From Heterostelium multicystogenum (Eukaryota > Evosea > Eumycetozoa > Acytosteliales > Acytosteliaceae), in contig RCNN01000077.1 in assembly GCA_003667245.1 (NCBI GenBank), positions 59,798 through 123,797 on the forward strand: 64,000 nucleotides of DNA, read 5' to 3'. Within the stretch, counting starts at the first letter, position 1. Every line of letters begins with the position of its first letter. Made by a program: the position numbers and the translations under genes. Positions 13,688 to 26,073 of this stretch are shown here, piece after piece. The notes under the pieces are model-generated. The model ran no database searches. It was not told where the DNA came from and saw only the letters and a program-made list of their open reading frames with translations.

Positions 13688-14503
13688 GATCTTATAATTC
13701 TGTTTTCTAAATATCTATGCAGTACAATATCTATTAATAATTTAAAAAGTTATATAAAGCTATAATATACAATGATAATAAGTGATAATGATTTATTAAT
13801 TTTAAACAACTATACAAATAACAAAGTGATAAGTAATAATAATGATAACTAATAATAATAACAATAATTGATTTTATTTAAAATAATGAATTGGGTTTGT
13901 TTGTTTGAAGGGCAAAGATAAAAAACAAATAACCAAATTATTTGAGTTTTTGAATCTCTGAAAATTAAGATATTTTTTTTAATTTTTTAATATTTATTAA
14001 TCCACATGCAATAAAAATTATGAATTAGAACATATAAATAATAATATTATAATATTAGTATTTTTCTAATTTTTGAGGTGAGGTGAGGTAAGGAGATGGG
14101 TGGTGGATGTTTGTTTCTATGAAGATTGATTATTTCCTTTTTGAAATTCAATCTCATTGTAAAATACAATGTAATCTCATTGTTGTGCTTCACTGATCAA
14201 TGAATGAATCAATGAATAAATGAATGAATGAATGAATTTATTGGTTGTTACAATGGGTATTCATCCTTATAATCAAATTACAATTATTATTATTACATCT
14301 TATAAATAATTATTTGTTGATCAACATTCATAAGGTATAAAATTTGAATTTCTATTGATGAAAAAGGCGCAAATCAAATGCGATAGATTCCACTCAAAAT
14401 TAAAGTATCAATATGAGTAGTTTTGCATTAAAACAATCGCCAAAATAGTAATAATAATAATAATAAATAATCACTCAATTAGTCAATATTTATACAATTA
14501 GGA
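13688..14503. other. Divergent promoter region between PH-protein and Bub3 genes
   Basis: This 816-base spacer separates two divergently transcribed genes and is very AT-rich. It contains a degenerate GAAT tetranucleotide run near 14200-14240 and TAA/TAATAA runs near 14450. No coding frame is seen. Confidence 0.6.
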
Positions 14504-15698
14504 ATGACAGATTATTTTGAATTAAGATCTCCTCCACAAGATGGTATTTCTTCTTTGAATTATATGCCTCAATCGAATTTACTTTTAGCTACATCATGGG
14601 ATACTGTATGTATGAGCAAGCTGAGCTATCAACTGAAACTACTTACTTATCTCTATCTAATGATTGTTCGGTTCGTAGTCAGTGAGATGCTATGATACTG
14701 TTAGTAATACACAGAAATGGCAATACAATCATGACGTTGCTGTGTTGGATGGTTGCAGTCATCATGATAAGAATAGAGTGTTCTCAAGTGATATTTCAGG
14801 TCTTATCAATCACTATGATGTAAATAGTGGAAATGTTGGTGAAGTAGGATCACACAAGAAGGGCGTTCGTTGCATTGCTTATAACGAAGAGGCACAATTG
14901 CTATTCAGTGGCTGCTGGGAAGGCATTCTAAAGTCTTGGGATACAAGAGCAGCAACTTACTCAATGATACACGAACACAATCTCGAAGCACAAGTGTTCA
15001 CCATGTCGACTACTGCCCATTGGTTGGTGGTTGGAACTTCTGACAAAATGATTACTATATACGATACGCGACAAATGGCTCAACCAGTACAAAGACGTGA
15101 GTCTTCAATTAAATTCCAAACAAGATGCATTCGAACATTCATTGATGGCAGTGGATACGCACTTGCCTCAGTAGAAGGACGTATAGGAATGGAGTACTTT
15201 GATCCAAAAGAGCAACAGGCAAAGAAATATGCATTCAAATGTCACCGTGCAAATGAAGCTGGTGTAGATGTTGTATATCCTGTTAATACAATTGCTTTCC
15301 ACCCAATGTAACTACTACCACCACCTCATCGATTGAACCCAAATACTAATATCTACTCTAACCAATCTTATCATAAATAATATTTAGATATGGAACATTT
15401 GCAACAGGAGGATGTGATGGTAATGTATATTATTGGGATGGACAGAATAGAAAGAGATTATTCCATTTGAAACACTACCCAACTTCTATTTCGGCATTAG
15501 CATTTAGTTCAGATGGTAATCAGTTGGCTGTAGCCTCATCCTATACATATGAAGAAGGTGAAAAAGAGTAACTATCTAATCTAAAGTCAACCAACCAACC
15601 AATCATTCACTAACTTTCATTTATAAACAACTAGTCATCCAAACGATCAAATATTTATTCATACTGTAAATGAAAAGATAAAGCCTTTTGGTAAATAG
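14504..15698 (+). CDS. bub3: Mitotic checkpoint protein Bub3 (WD40)
   Basis: Bub3 is a seven-bladed WD40 protein that brings Bub1/BubR1 to phosphorylated kinetochores in the spindle checkpoint. Exons are 14504-14605, 14679-15307, 15388-15567 and 15635-15698, giving 324 aa with matching phases. Diagnostic stretches are [12 protein letters not shown] near the start, SWDTSVRCYD across intron 1, and [27 protein letters not shown] spans intron 2. The end [20 protein letters not shown] spans intron 3. Length and order match Bub3 rather than its close relative Rae1. The gene converges on the GPKOW gene, with only about 90 bases between stop codons. Confidence 0.93.
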
Positions 15699-15788
15699 GA
15701 AAGAGCGATTACAAGTTTATAGTAAATAAACATATATATATAATGTATAAATTAAGAGTTACAAGTTTGATGGGCAGTTTATTATAGG

Positions 15789-17360
15789 TTATGTATGGTA
15801 TTCCACATCTTTGTTTCCAACAAATTGACAAATATCATCCAGTTCGAATTCCTGTACTGATAGATCACCTACGAGCTGTATAATTGCTATTTCTCTCTTT
15901 TTGGAGTTTGTGGTTCTTTCCACTAGTGAACCAAGACGACCTCGATGCTTTCCTTGTACAACACACACTGATGATCCTTTCTCTCTTGGTATAGCTGTTT
16001 CCAACATTCTTTGTTTAATATTCTCCAGTACAGAGCCATTGTCTAGTAGCTCTAAGCAGCACAGCTTTTCACCTACAATATCGATAACCTTTGCTTTCTT
16101 ATTATAGTATTTTCCATCTCCTAAGCTTTTGCTAACAATCTTTACTAAAATATTTGATCTCAACCACATTGGTTCATCATCAACTCTACTAGTACTTCCA
16201 CTACTGCTACTACTACTGTTGCTACTAATTGATTTAACTGGTTGTCTACTATTATTATTACTATTATTATTACTACTACTCTTGTTATTATTATTATTGT
16301 TTTCAATGATTTGAATATCTGATTTGTTAACTACTGCTCGTTCATTTGACTTGAAAACGATGACCAATTTATCAGTATCTTTTGGAATTGAGCTAATTTC
16401 AGCGTACATTCCTTCGTGTTGTCCACTGATCACAAGTACCCGATCGCCTATGTTGATTGTATTCTTCATTGAAACCAACTTTTCTGACAAACCAACAATA
16501 TGTCTTACTTTACCATCTTCTCCTTTCTCAGCGACCAAATACTTTTTATCTTTATCATCAATGTCTTTAGGTTGTGCACCAAGTCCCAATCGATAGCCAG
16601 GCCTCTTTACAAACTGCACAGGTTCGTTCAAGCCTTTGTTTGTCAAACCAATTGCCTGTCCTGGTTGCCAACCCATTCCACGTAACATTGCTTCTCCAAA
16701 AACTTCAATCGGAGTCTCTTCATAATCGTCATCGTCTGCTTGGTCAGGTCTCGAATTCATATCAAACTTAAATTTATCATCTTCGTTGTTGAATTTATCG
16801 AGTCCCTCGAGCTTCTCGATCAATGGTCTTACTTTTATAACCTCTCCCATGTTGGCATCGCCAGTCTTATCAGCATTTGTCTTTTCTTTTATCTGTAATC
16901 CATGTTGACTTGGTTTAAAGCTCTCACTATTTGTGTTGATATCATCACTACTATTATCTGATTTCAACTTCTTTGATTGCTCCGACTGTATAATATTCTC
17001 GAATGTTTTGTTTGATTTTGATTTGTCACGCACAACGATGGTCGCAGTCTCGTTGGATGTTACACTATTGGAGTGTCTTTGTTCAGAAAGAGGTATAACT
17101 TTGACTGGTTTTGGTTTTGGTGGAGGTTCATCTGGTATATTTGTTGAAATCTTTGTACCTTCAAGTGAAGTCAAATATATATCTTCTTTCTTTTCAGGTT
17201 CTTTCCTTTTATTCAATGACAATGTATTGTTTTTATTTGTATTACTAAATGAAAAACTAATACTTGATTTACTATTACTACTGCTACTATTATTATTATT
17301 ATTAGTTATATCATTGCTATCATTATTATTCTTGACTATATTAACAACATCCATTTTCAT
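15789..17360 (-). CDS. gpkow: G-patch and KOW-motif splicing factor (GPKOW/Spp2)
   Basis: The family activates the spliceosomal helicase Prp2/DHX16 through its G-patch. The 523-residue protein is a single exon. Residues 1-210 are low-complexity (Asn/Ser runs) and charged. The G-patch is about 213-263, with FGEAMLRGMGWQPGQAIG and the GPKOW/Spp2 signature RPGYRLGLGA. KOW-like modules lie at about 303-335 (IGDRVLVISGQHEGMYAEI) and about 463-490 (SSVCVVQGKHRGRLGSLVE), separated by an Asn/Ser tract. Two KOW motifs after a G-patch is the animal/plant GPKOW arrangement, longer than yeast Spp2. Long leucine-rich frames on the opposite strand are shadows of the Asn/Ser-coding repeats. No frame break is seen. 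Confidence 0.92.
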   Translation of the reverse strand: MKMDVVNIVKNNNDSNDITNNNNNSSSSNSKSSISFSFSNTNKNNTLSLNKRKEPEKKEDIYLTSLEGTKISTNIPDEPPPKPKPVKVIPLSEQRHSNSVTSNETATIVVRDKSKSNKTFENIIQSEQSKKLKSDNSSDDINTNSESFKPSQHGLQIKEKTNADKTGDANMGEVIKVRPLIEKLEGLDKFNNEDDKFKFDMNSRPDQADDDDYEETPIEVFGEAMLRGMGWQPGQAIGLTNKGLNEPVQFVKRPGYRLGLGAQPKDIDDKDKKYLVAEKGEDGKVRHIVGLSEKLVSMKNTINIGDRVLVISGQHEGMYAEISSIPKDTDKLVIVFKSNERAVVNKSDIQIIENNNNNNKSSSNNNSNNNSRQPVKSISSNSSSSSSGSTSRVDDEPMWLRSNILVKIVSKSLGDGKYYNKKAKVIDIVGEKLCCLELLDNGSVLENIKQRMLETAIPREKGSSVCVVQGKHRGRLGSLVERTTNSKKREIAIIQLVGDLSVQEFELDDICQFVGNKDVEYHT

Positions 17361-18716
17361 AATAATATTTAGTTAAAAAGTTAATTTGAAATTAATTATG
17401 TTGATTCAAACTTGTCATAAAAACGAAAAAAATCAATTATTACACAGTTTATTGTTGCATGTTTGATAATTGACAGAAATATTACAATAGAAAATGAGGA
17501 ATAGGTTAAAGTTATATTGATTGAGGATTCCTTTTTTCAATTTATAAGACCTCTGATATTGTCTTTTATTATTATATTTACTGTCATAGTAAACAGCTAT
17601 TTTCTTTGAAATATTGAGTTAACTGGTTTTTGAATATATTATTTCTACTACTTGTCCATATAGTAATGAAATGTATTTGCAAATTCAAATATTAAGAAAC
17701 AATAGTTTCATTCATGGATATATCTATATAAAATTAAATAAAAAGAATATTGTAATTAAGAAATCATAATCAATTCCCAATAAATTTATAATATCAGAAA
17801 GAATAAGTCTTTAAAGATACAATAATACATTTATTATATTTAATAATCTTAATAGATCTATCACTAAAATATTGATTAACATTCATATAAACAACTATTG
17901 CCAACCAACTAATCCAAACCAAATAACAAAAGAGATTAGTATAGTTATTGAATAGTATTCAGCAACATAATAGTAGTATGATAATAATGATGATCATTTA
18001 TATTAATGTTTTGAATACTAATTTTATTTATAATAGTAAATAAATTAATTAAAAAATAATAATAATAATAAAATAATAATAATAAAAAAACAAATAAAAT
18101 ATGTATTGAACATAATAATAATAATAAATAAATTAAAAACTGTTGTTGCTGAAAATAAATATAAAATATTTTTATTCAACTACATTAATCAAATTTAATA
18201 TATATAAATATTTAAATACAACTATTCCATCAAAAGCACAACAACAATTACATCACTTTATTAAGATACTAAGTGAAGTAATTGCTCTATATAATATATA
18301 TTGGCAATCAATAATAGTATTATTTATAACTAGCGATCTTATCTATATATAAAAAGATACATATACATATATAAATATATATATAATTTGATCTATTGAT
18401 TGATTGATTGATTGATCATTGTGTTTTGAACAACTTCTACGCTCTGTGATATATATCAAACCAACAACAAAACTATACATCTACAACATCGTTTAGTTCA
18501 AAACAAACAAACAACAACAACAATAACACAACAAACAGCTATACGTAGGGATGATTATTCGAATCAATTATAATCCAATTCAAAATCAATATCAATATCA
18601 TAGTATCATCTTTTACTTATAAATCAAACTCAATCATAACAATAGAGATTGCAGATAGATAGGTATAGGAGACATAGAAAAGAATAACCATCAGTAGTAG
18701 TAGATTTAGTAAAGGA
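17361..18716. other. Divergent intergenic region upstream of GPKOW and the nucleotidyltransferase
   Basis: This is 1.36 kb of AT-rich DNA with TAA/AAT runs at 18050-18130 and a GATT tandem run near 18392-18415. The last 250 bases before 18717 have mixed composition and may be the transcribed leader. No gene is seen. Confidence 0.65.
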
Positions 18717-21700
18717 ATGGAGAAACAAGTTAGGAGTTGGTTTCTTTCTTTAAAACCAGAGGATCTGTGTTTTTGTGTTGACTGATTTCAACAAAGAGGA
18801 ATGCGACAAACTACGTGCAATGTATCTGAGGTGTAAGAACCAAGGGCATGGCGTTTTCCTACCGATGGACGATGATTTCGGACCAAATATACCGGGTCTA
18901 TCATTTATAGATCAACAGATTAAAAAACATATAAAACCTGATCTTTCCAACCCTCTGCGTCACTTGGATTTCAGAACACGTTCATCACTGGAGTCTTCGT
19001 TAGGCATATTCTTTTTACCAAAGATGGATGGTGATGCAGAACAAAAGTAATTATCTCTGTTTCATTCTATTCTATTAGTGGTCATCATTAACCTCTTCCT
19101 GAACAGAATAATAGATTTGGTTAGATTGTGCGATACTACAAGCTATCTCGATACATTTACAGTGGAGTCGAATGGTATTACCAATAGCGAATTATTGGAC
19201 TTGCTCACTACCCTGACGCAGGGTGCATTCCTCTCTGTATTTTGTCCAATGGTTTACGAGAGCTCAGTCAAAGAGTATAGGTGTGCCACACCCAATTGGT
19301 TTGTGTCAAAGGGTTTCTTCACACTGGGCGAATATATATCGGCTCTCTTTGAGAAGCTCATTTGGACTAGCTTTTGTAAACAATTTGGTATCGATCCGTC
19401 CTCCAATATTGCAGCAAACAACAATTCCTCAAGTACTTCAGGAAACACACCTACAGACAGTAGTATCAGCAACAGTATTCTCAGAAGAAAGGACAAGACC
19501 ATAGCAATGGATAGTCGTAAGTGTCGTTTAAAGAACTTTTGGAATGGTCTATCACGTTTGGAACGTGAGAGATACGCAGCCAGCAAACTAAACAACAGCT
19601 TAAACTCTATTTTCCAAACACTTCGCCACGAATCGAATGAGCATGAAATTGACTATCTTGAACAACTTGACATTCTTTTAAATATCTTAAAAGATACTTT
19701 AATTACTTCAATTGAAATACCAACTGGCTTAACAGCAAATAGCAATAATAATAACAACAGTAGCAGTGCTAGGCAACATCAATTAAGTAAATCAACAATA
19801 GCTAATACAACCACAACTACTACAACGAAAAAATCAAGTGGTAGTAGTTTAAAACTAGGTAGTAGTACTGGAACTACGAGTACTTCTTCATCTAATAGTA
19901 ATAATAATAATAGTGGCAGCAATAGTAACATTTCCGATCAACAGGAGACCAGATCAATGTCTTCAGTTTATGATGATATGTCTTCAATCAAAACAATATT
20001 TGAAGAAGCTTTGATACAGAATCCGATTCAATTTATTGAGTTTCTGTGTTTTTCACCATTAGAGAGAGCAGGTATGTTGACATTTATTTAAAACAAACAA
20101 ATGGATTGCATCCACATTCAACAAAATAAAAAATTAAATCACCACTAACACATGCTTATTTAGGATCCATGATTGATATTTTGGTTAGAGAGATTGGTGC
20201 ACAACTTCAAAATTATTATATCGACAAAGAAGCTATGGACCTTATAAGCAGTGAAGAGCGTTTGAAAAAGAAAAAATCTACCTCATCCAGCGGACAACTC
20301 ACTCCAACCAAAAAGAAAAAGAAAAAATCAAAGGACTCAACTAAAGACGATTCGGGTAACTCTGGAAATAGTAGCACTCGAAAGAAGCGAAAGAAGAAGT
20401 CATCTAATGCAAGTAGAGAGCGTACTATGAAGCACCACGTTGCTTCTGCTACAACCGAAGATAATGCCTCCTCTAACTCAGACAATGAGAAAGACACTAT
20501 ACAAACTAGACCCCGTAGACATTCCTTGCCAATGGAAGTTGAGTCAGTGAAAGGTGTCGGTGTTGCCATTGACTCTACAACTGAAGATGAAGATGGAATG
20601 CTATGGTTAGGATCAGAAGGTGACATTGATGACCATCCAATGAGTCACTCACGATACTCTACTCGCTCCATCATTGGTAACGCAGGATCACCAAGCGGAA
20701 GTACTAGTAGCAGCAGCAGTAGCAATATCAATAATAACAATAATACCAATAATACAAATAACAATAGCTCTGCCAATGGAGAATGGGAAGATTTACCTCT
20801 AAATAGCAACACTGAAGAAACAACTGATATGTTCAATCAGCTTACAATTTCCCAAAACAATTCCTCAGACAAGTCCTTGAAAACGAAATCAGGTGATTCA
20901 TTGTCACGTAGTTTTGAAGGTTTAACAGCATCACCTTCAAATACTTCTTTTAACTCCTTCTCCAATATCAATGTGCCATCATCACCCAAGCAAACTGCTA
21001 AATCTTCCTTACTTTTGAAATCTTCCTCAACATCCGATGTTAGATCAACACCTCAGTCACCCAAAAAATTAAATATAAATTTGACAAACTATAATACACC
21101 AACAACAACAACAACAACATCCAATCAACAAAACTCGGCAATTTTAAATCAACAACCATGTACATATAAACAACCTAAGCCAACTAGATCATATATCCAA
21201 CAAAATGGAACATCAAATGTGATATTCCCACAGAGATCTTCCTCTGCAGGCCAACCATCTACACATTTGACTTCATCCACAGTAAAGCCAACCTCAACAC
21301 TTCCACCCAAAACATCTACTTTACCACAACTAAATACACCGAATTCACAAACTACGTCTGCTACTCCATCTAAATTAAATACGTCCACCATCAATCAGAG
21401 TAACTATAGTAACCAACATCCACCACACCATCCACATCATTTCCATCAAACCAATGAGTGGAAACCAACTGCAACTAGCAATGCTTCCGTTTCATCCAAT
21501 CCAGTCAAGCTGAAACTTAACCCATATAGTCAGGATTCGAAGCAACTACCAAATGGCCAACAAAATGCTTGGAATGAACCAATCTTAGATGAAATAATGC
21601 AAAAAGAAGAAAAAGAAAAAGAAAAAGCTGAGAGAGTACAGGAAACCCCGAATTCGCAACACTCAACTCATCAGTCAACAACTGAGATACAGGTTGTTGA

Positions 21701-22949
21701 TAAGTATAAAGATTGGAGACATAACAAACTTTTCAACTGGATCCAAATGTCGAAACAAAATCAACAACAACTTCCAGTTCATTGGCAACCTTGGGATGAT
21801 CCACCACTTCCTTATCCTCATCCTCTGTTCTCAATTCGTTTACATCAAGAAATATTAGACTTTGTCTCTGATGTTGGCGAGCGTACATATCCCCATGTAC
21901 AAAACTGTCACCAGGTGATTGAAATGATTCGTACAGTCGTTAAGAGACTATGGTCAAATGCCGAGTTGGAAATATATGGATCGTTTTATACTGGACTGTG
22001 GCTACCTTCAAGTGATGTCGACATTGTTGTAAACTACGGAAAGAATATGTCTATTCGTTCTAAGAATGCACAATTCCTTCTTGAAGTACTGGAGAAACAG
22101 ATTAGACATGATCTCAATAATTTCATTTTGACAATGATGTGCATTCCATCTGCACGGATTCCTGTTATTAAACTTGTCACCAAGAACAATATAGCCGTTG
22201 ATATATCGTTTAGAGAGTCACCCACATCGCCTCACACTGGAATAGCAGCTAGAAATTTGGTATCTGAAAATGTAGAAACTCTTGTTGGTCTTTATCCACT
22301 CGCTATCGTTTTGAAATGGTTCCTTAGAGAAAGAGGTTTGAATAATACTTACAGTGGTGGATTGAGCTCATATTGTCTAGTTCTAATGTTGATAAGTTTC
22401 CTCAAGAATAATGAACATTGCCCAAAGAAAAATCAACTACAAGATACGACCAGCCAGCAAAATCTCACAACAAACATTGCTAAGCAAATGAATGGAAATC
22501 ATCAGAATACCAGCAGTAACAACAATAGTCCAACACTATTTGCCAAACCATGTAAATGTGACTATACCGATCATGTTTCTGGTTTAAATATTGGTTGTGC
22601 ATTAATGAGATTTTTAGAGTATTATGGTGTCAATTTCAACTATCAAAAGACTGGTATATCAATAGAAGAAACAAAGTACACTTTCCCTTTAGATGATCTA
22701 CTTTCAACATCAGATACCACCACCAACGCACCAGCAGGGGAAAAGATAACAAGAGATTTCTCAACTTATCTCTATGTTAGTGATCCATTTGCACCAGGAA
22801 AAAATGTAGCTGCTGGGTCGTTCAATTTTGGTCGTGTCAAAGCAGCTTTTCAATATGCATTTGTTACCCTCAGCAATGCTTCGATGAACGAATCTTCAGG
22901 TGAAAAAGATGCGATTCTTTCAAAGATCATGATGCCGGATAAATATTAA
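18717..22949 (+). CDS. Non-canonical poly(A) polymerase / terminal nucleotidyltransferase (Trf4-like)
   Basis: Exons are 18717-19046, 19107-20071 and 20163-22949, for a protein of roughly 1,360 aa. The catalytic core is near the C-terminus. ELEIYGSFYTGLWLPSSDVD (about 21966-22022) is the GS(x)nDxD nucleotidyltransferase signature, a third acidic position lies in VDISFRES, and a PAP-associated segment has SGGLSSYCLVLMLISF. Members add A or U tails in RNA surveillance or decay. The N-terminal 430 residues hold a folded-looking region (SWFLSLKPEDLC, FGPNIPGLSFIDQQIKKHI, GAFLSVFCPMVYESSVKEY) that I do not recognise. Long Ser/Asn/Thr and Lys-rich tracts follow. One extra T in the run near 18770-18774 breaks exon 1. 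Removing it makes the phase join exon 2. An Asn-rich insert interrupts the PAP-associated domain. Confidence 0.85.
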
Positions 22950-23686
22950 GGCTTCAAACACCACTTTCACTATATTTATACTATCATTTCACCTTTGTTC
23001 ACTACAAATTGAATAAATAATCATAACAAAACATTTTAATATGAGTCTGAAATCAAGTTTATTTATAAAATCATTCAGTGAATATTTACAAATGTGATGG
23101 AATTAAGAAACCAACAGGTGTTTTGCCAAGGATCTTCGATTCAAACCATCAAAGACAGTTTAATTTATCTATAAAAATAAATAAAATATTTTCAATGATT
23201 AATTTATAAGCCAAACTTGCAACAAAACACAATTCCAACATCTGTCACCAAGTTAATTGTTGACAATATTTCAATCTTCCTTGAAGTATCTATCATTCCA
23301 AGCGAAGTCAAAGAACTTTTGAATAATAGCACTATTCCATATTAACACTGTCCACCCTCCCTTCAAAGTTTAAACAATGTCAATTCTCTAATTTTTTGAC
23401 ATAGATTAATAGATTCAAATTATAAAACATATTAATAACAACATATTTGAAATTGATAAACAAGATTTTTGATTCTAAATCAATTAAACTTATTTATTTA
23501 TTAATAATCTACAAAATACAACTAATTATTAATTAAAATAAGATTATTACCAAAAAAATCAAAAATTTGAATGGAGGTTACAAGTAGTTTTCTTTATGAT
23601 AAAGTTTTTTTCGTCTGTTTATTTTCATATTTTGTAAATAAAAATATTAGATATAATATATATATATATATGTTCTTAGTTTTTAG
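22950..23686. other. Intergenic region
   Basis: This is AT-rich sequence without a coding-like frame. A (TA)n run lies near 23654-23670, just before the ankyrin-like gene. Confidence 0.6.
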
Positions 23687-25850
23687 ATGGATCAACTATT
23701 TAAACAAATACTCAATAATATTGTCCTCAGATTGAATGTATTCAAATTCATTCAAGAAATTCATTTAAAGCTTAACTATAGAGCATTTAATTATAGTCAG
23801 TTGTGTTGTCGCTCAAAGCTCTTGGTCGAATACGGATACCTTGATCTTTTGAAGAATCATAATCCTTTCGAAAACAAATCAACAGATATTACCTATTTTC
23901 TAGAGATATCTAGAATTGCTGCAACCAAAGGAAGAATACCGGTCATTCAATATCTGAAAGATATTGGTTGTTTCTTTTATGGCGATGAAGTCACTCATGC
24001 AGCAAATTTCCAATCAATGGGACACTGTTAAATACCTTTTGCTTCACAATGTAGACCAATTCATAAATGAGAAAAGGAATCTCCTTACAAAATTGGCAGT
24101 TGGTGTGTATTCAGATCTAAAGATGGAAATCGCTGATTTATTATTAAATAAATCAAAATCTCTTACTTTCTCACCTGAAGAGATAATGAATTCAATAAGC
24201 ATTGCTATTCAAAATCAAAATCTGGAATTAATCAAGCAAATATTCAATAGTAATCAACTGTTCGATAAAACTATAAACAGTGGCCTAATGGAAATTGCAA
24301 TAAAGAATGGACATATTGGAATTTATGAATGGCTATCACCATTCTGCAAAGAAGATATAGATTTTAATGAATCACTTAGCATAGCATCGAGCAAAGGCAA
24401 ATTCGAAATGATAGAATACATCATCACCAAATATAAACAATCGACACCAAGGAACATTGTTAGAATGGCGGCTAAATACAATAGAATCGATCTTTTGAAG
24501 AAATTTTACACTCCAGAGTTGGCAAAGAACGCTATTAACGATGCTATCGAATCAGGAAACCTGGAGATCATCCAACATTTAAGAATTGAAAAGAAACAAT
24601 CAGCTTCACCTTCATCATTCATTGCTTCAATCAAGAACGGTCATTTCGAAACTGTAAAGTTTCTCCACTATAATCACAGCGAACTTTTCATCAAGACTGC
24701 TATGGACACAGCTGCACAATATGGTCATATGAATATTGTCAAAATTCCTGAATGAAAATCGAAAAGAAGGATGCACAATCGATGCAATGTATCTGGCAGC
24801 AGTAAATGGTGAGATTGATGTTATCAAATACCTCTCGAAACATTTCAAAAAAACGAAATTCAAAGAATCGATTGATGCTGCAGCTGGAAATGGATGGCTT
24901 GAAACGGTCATATTTCTTCATGAGACAAGAAAAGAGAAACCATCTTCGCTTGCAATGACCAACGCAGTTAAAAATGGTCATATTGATGTCGTTAAATACC
25001 TTCACAAAATAAGAAGTGAAAAGAGCTACCTCAATAGTATGTCTTGGGCAATCACAAATAAGTATTACAACATAGTAAAATTCATTGCTGAGGAAAGCCC
25101 TGACAGTGACTGGATAAACTCATATGTCTCACTCACCTCGATGGCTGCATACCAATCTGAGATAGAGATTTTGAAATTCATGGAAAACGAATGCTACACT
25201 AAGAAGAACAGACCCCTCCCTAGCCATAACAATGAGAATCATACCATTGTTAAATTAGCAGGAAATCTTGAAATAGTATCTTATCTTTCACAAGGCCATG
25301 AAAAGTATAACAGGGTTGGAATCGTTTCATTCGTATACTCAAACTACAAACAGCACTTAAACCCTTTATTCCACTGGGAGATCTACAATTCTCCAAAACT
25401 ATTGCTTCAGACTAGGGGAGCGGACTCATTCTACATTACCCAATGCTTTTTATATGGAAACGCATTCATGGTGAAAATGTTGCTAGATGTATCGAAACAC
25501 TTTCCAGAATCTAATTTTGATTACCAGCTTGCTATGAAACTCTCAATTGCGTATAAAATGTTCCAAATAATGCAATATTTGCTAGATACCAACTTTCTTG
25601 GTACTGGCATTACAATTTCGAGTACCATTCTGGAATATGCAATCAATTCAAGCATCTCTCTCTACGAGTATCTCAAAGACAACTACATCGAAGATAAATC
25701 ATTAACTGTTAGCCAAGAATTTGTCAACTCTATAATCAACAACCAGAAGCAGATCCACATTATCAGCTATCTGAAAGCAACACAACCACAACTTGACTTT
25801 TCAAAGGAGATCATCTTAAACAAAGTAAATGAAAATCAAGCAAACATTAC

Positions 25851-25886
<36 letters not shown>

Positions 25887-25971
25887 TGATGATGAAACAG
25901 TTGTTGATAGTTGGGGAAAACCTTTAATAAACATAATTGAAAAAAATTTATATCATCAAGATTTTTATTAA
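23687..25971 (+). CDS. Dictyostelid-type degenerate ankyrin-repeat protein, two frame breaks
   Basis: This is a protein of about 760 residues made largely of roughly 30-residue repeats with recurring cores such as AAKNGHIDVVKYLHKIRSE, AAAGNGWLETVIFLHE and AAVNGEIDVIKYLSK. These are degenerate ankyrin repeats of the expanded dictyostelid family, presumed to mediate protein binding; no partner can be inferred. The N-terminal 60 residues (VLRLNVFKFIQEIHLKLNYR) resemble the start of the paralogue at 34880. Frames break near 24015-24027 and near 24738-24741. At the second, VK-FLNENRKEGC is restored by removing one A from an A run. An Asn run lies near the C-terminus (25850-25884). Both breaks look like single-base errors. 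Confidence 0.8.
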
Positions 25972-26073
25972 ATTAAAAAATGAGTATATTTTGACTGTCT
26001 GGTTGTTCACAAACATAATGCTCAGATAAATAGTGTGTTTTATAATTATAATAAATATAAACCTAATTGATTA

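Noticed and set aside
16129..17376. Leucine-rich open frames on + strand across the GPKOW gene
   Set aside because: They are antisense readings of Asn/Ser codon runs in GPKOW, with no independent features.
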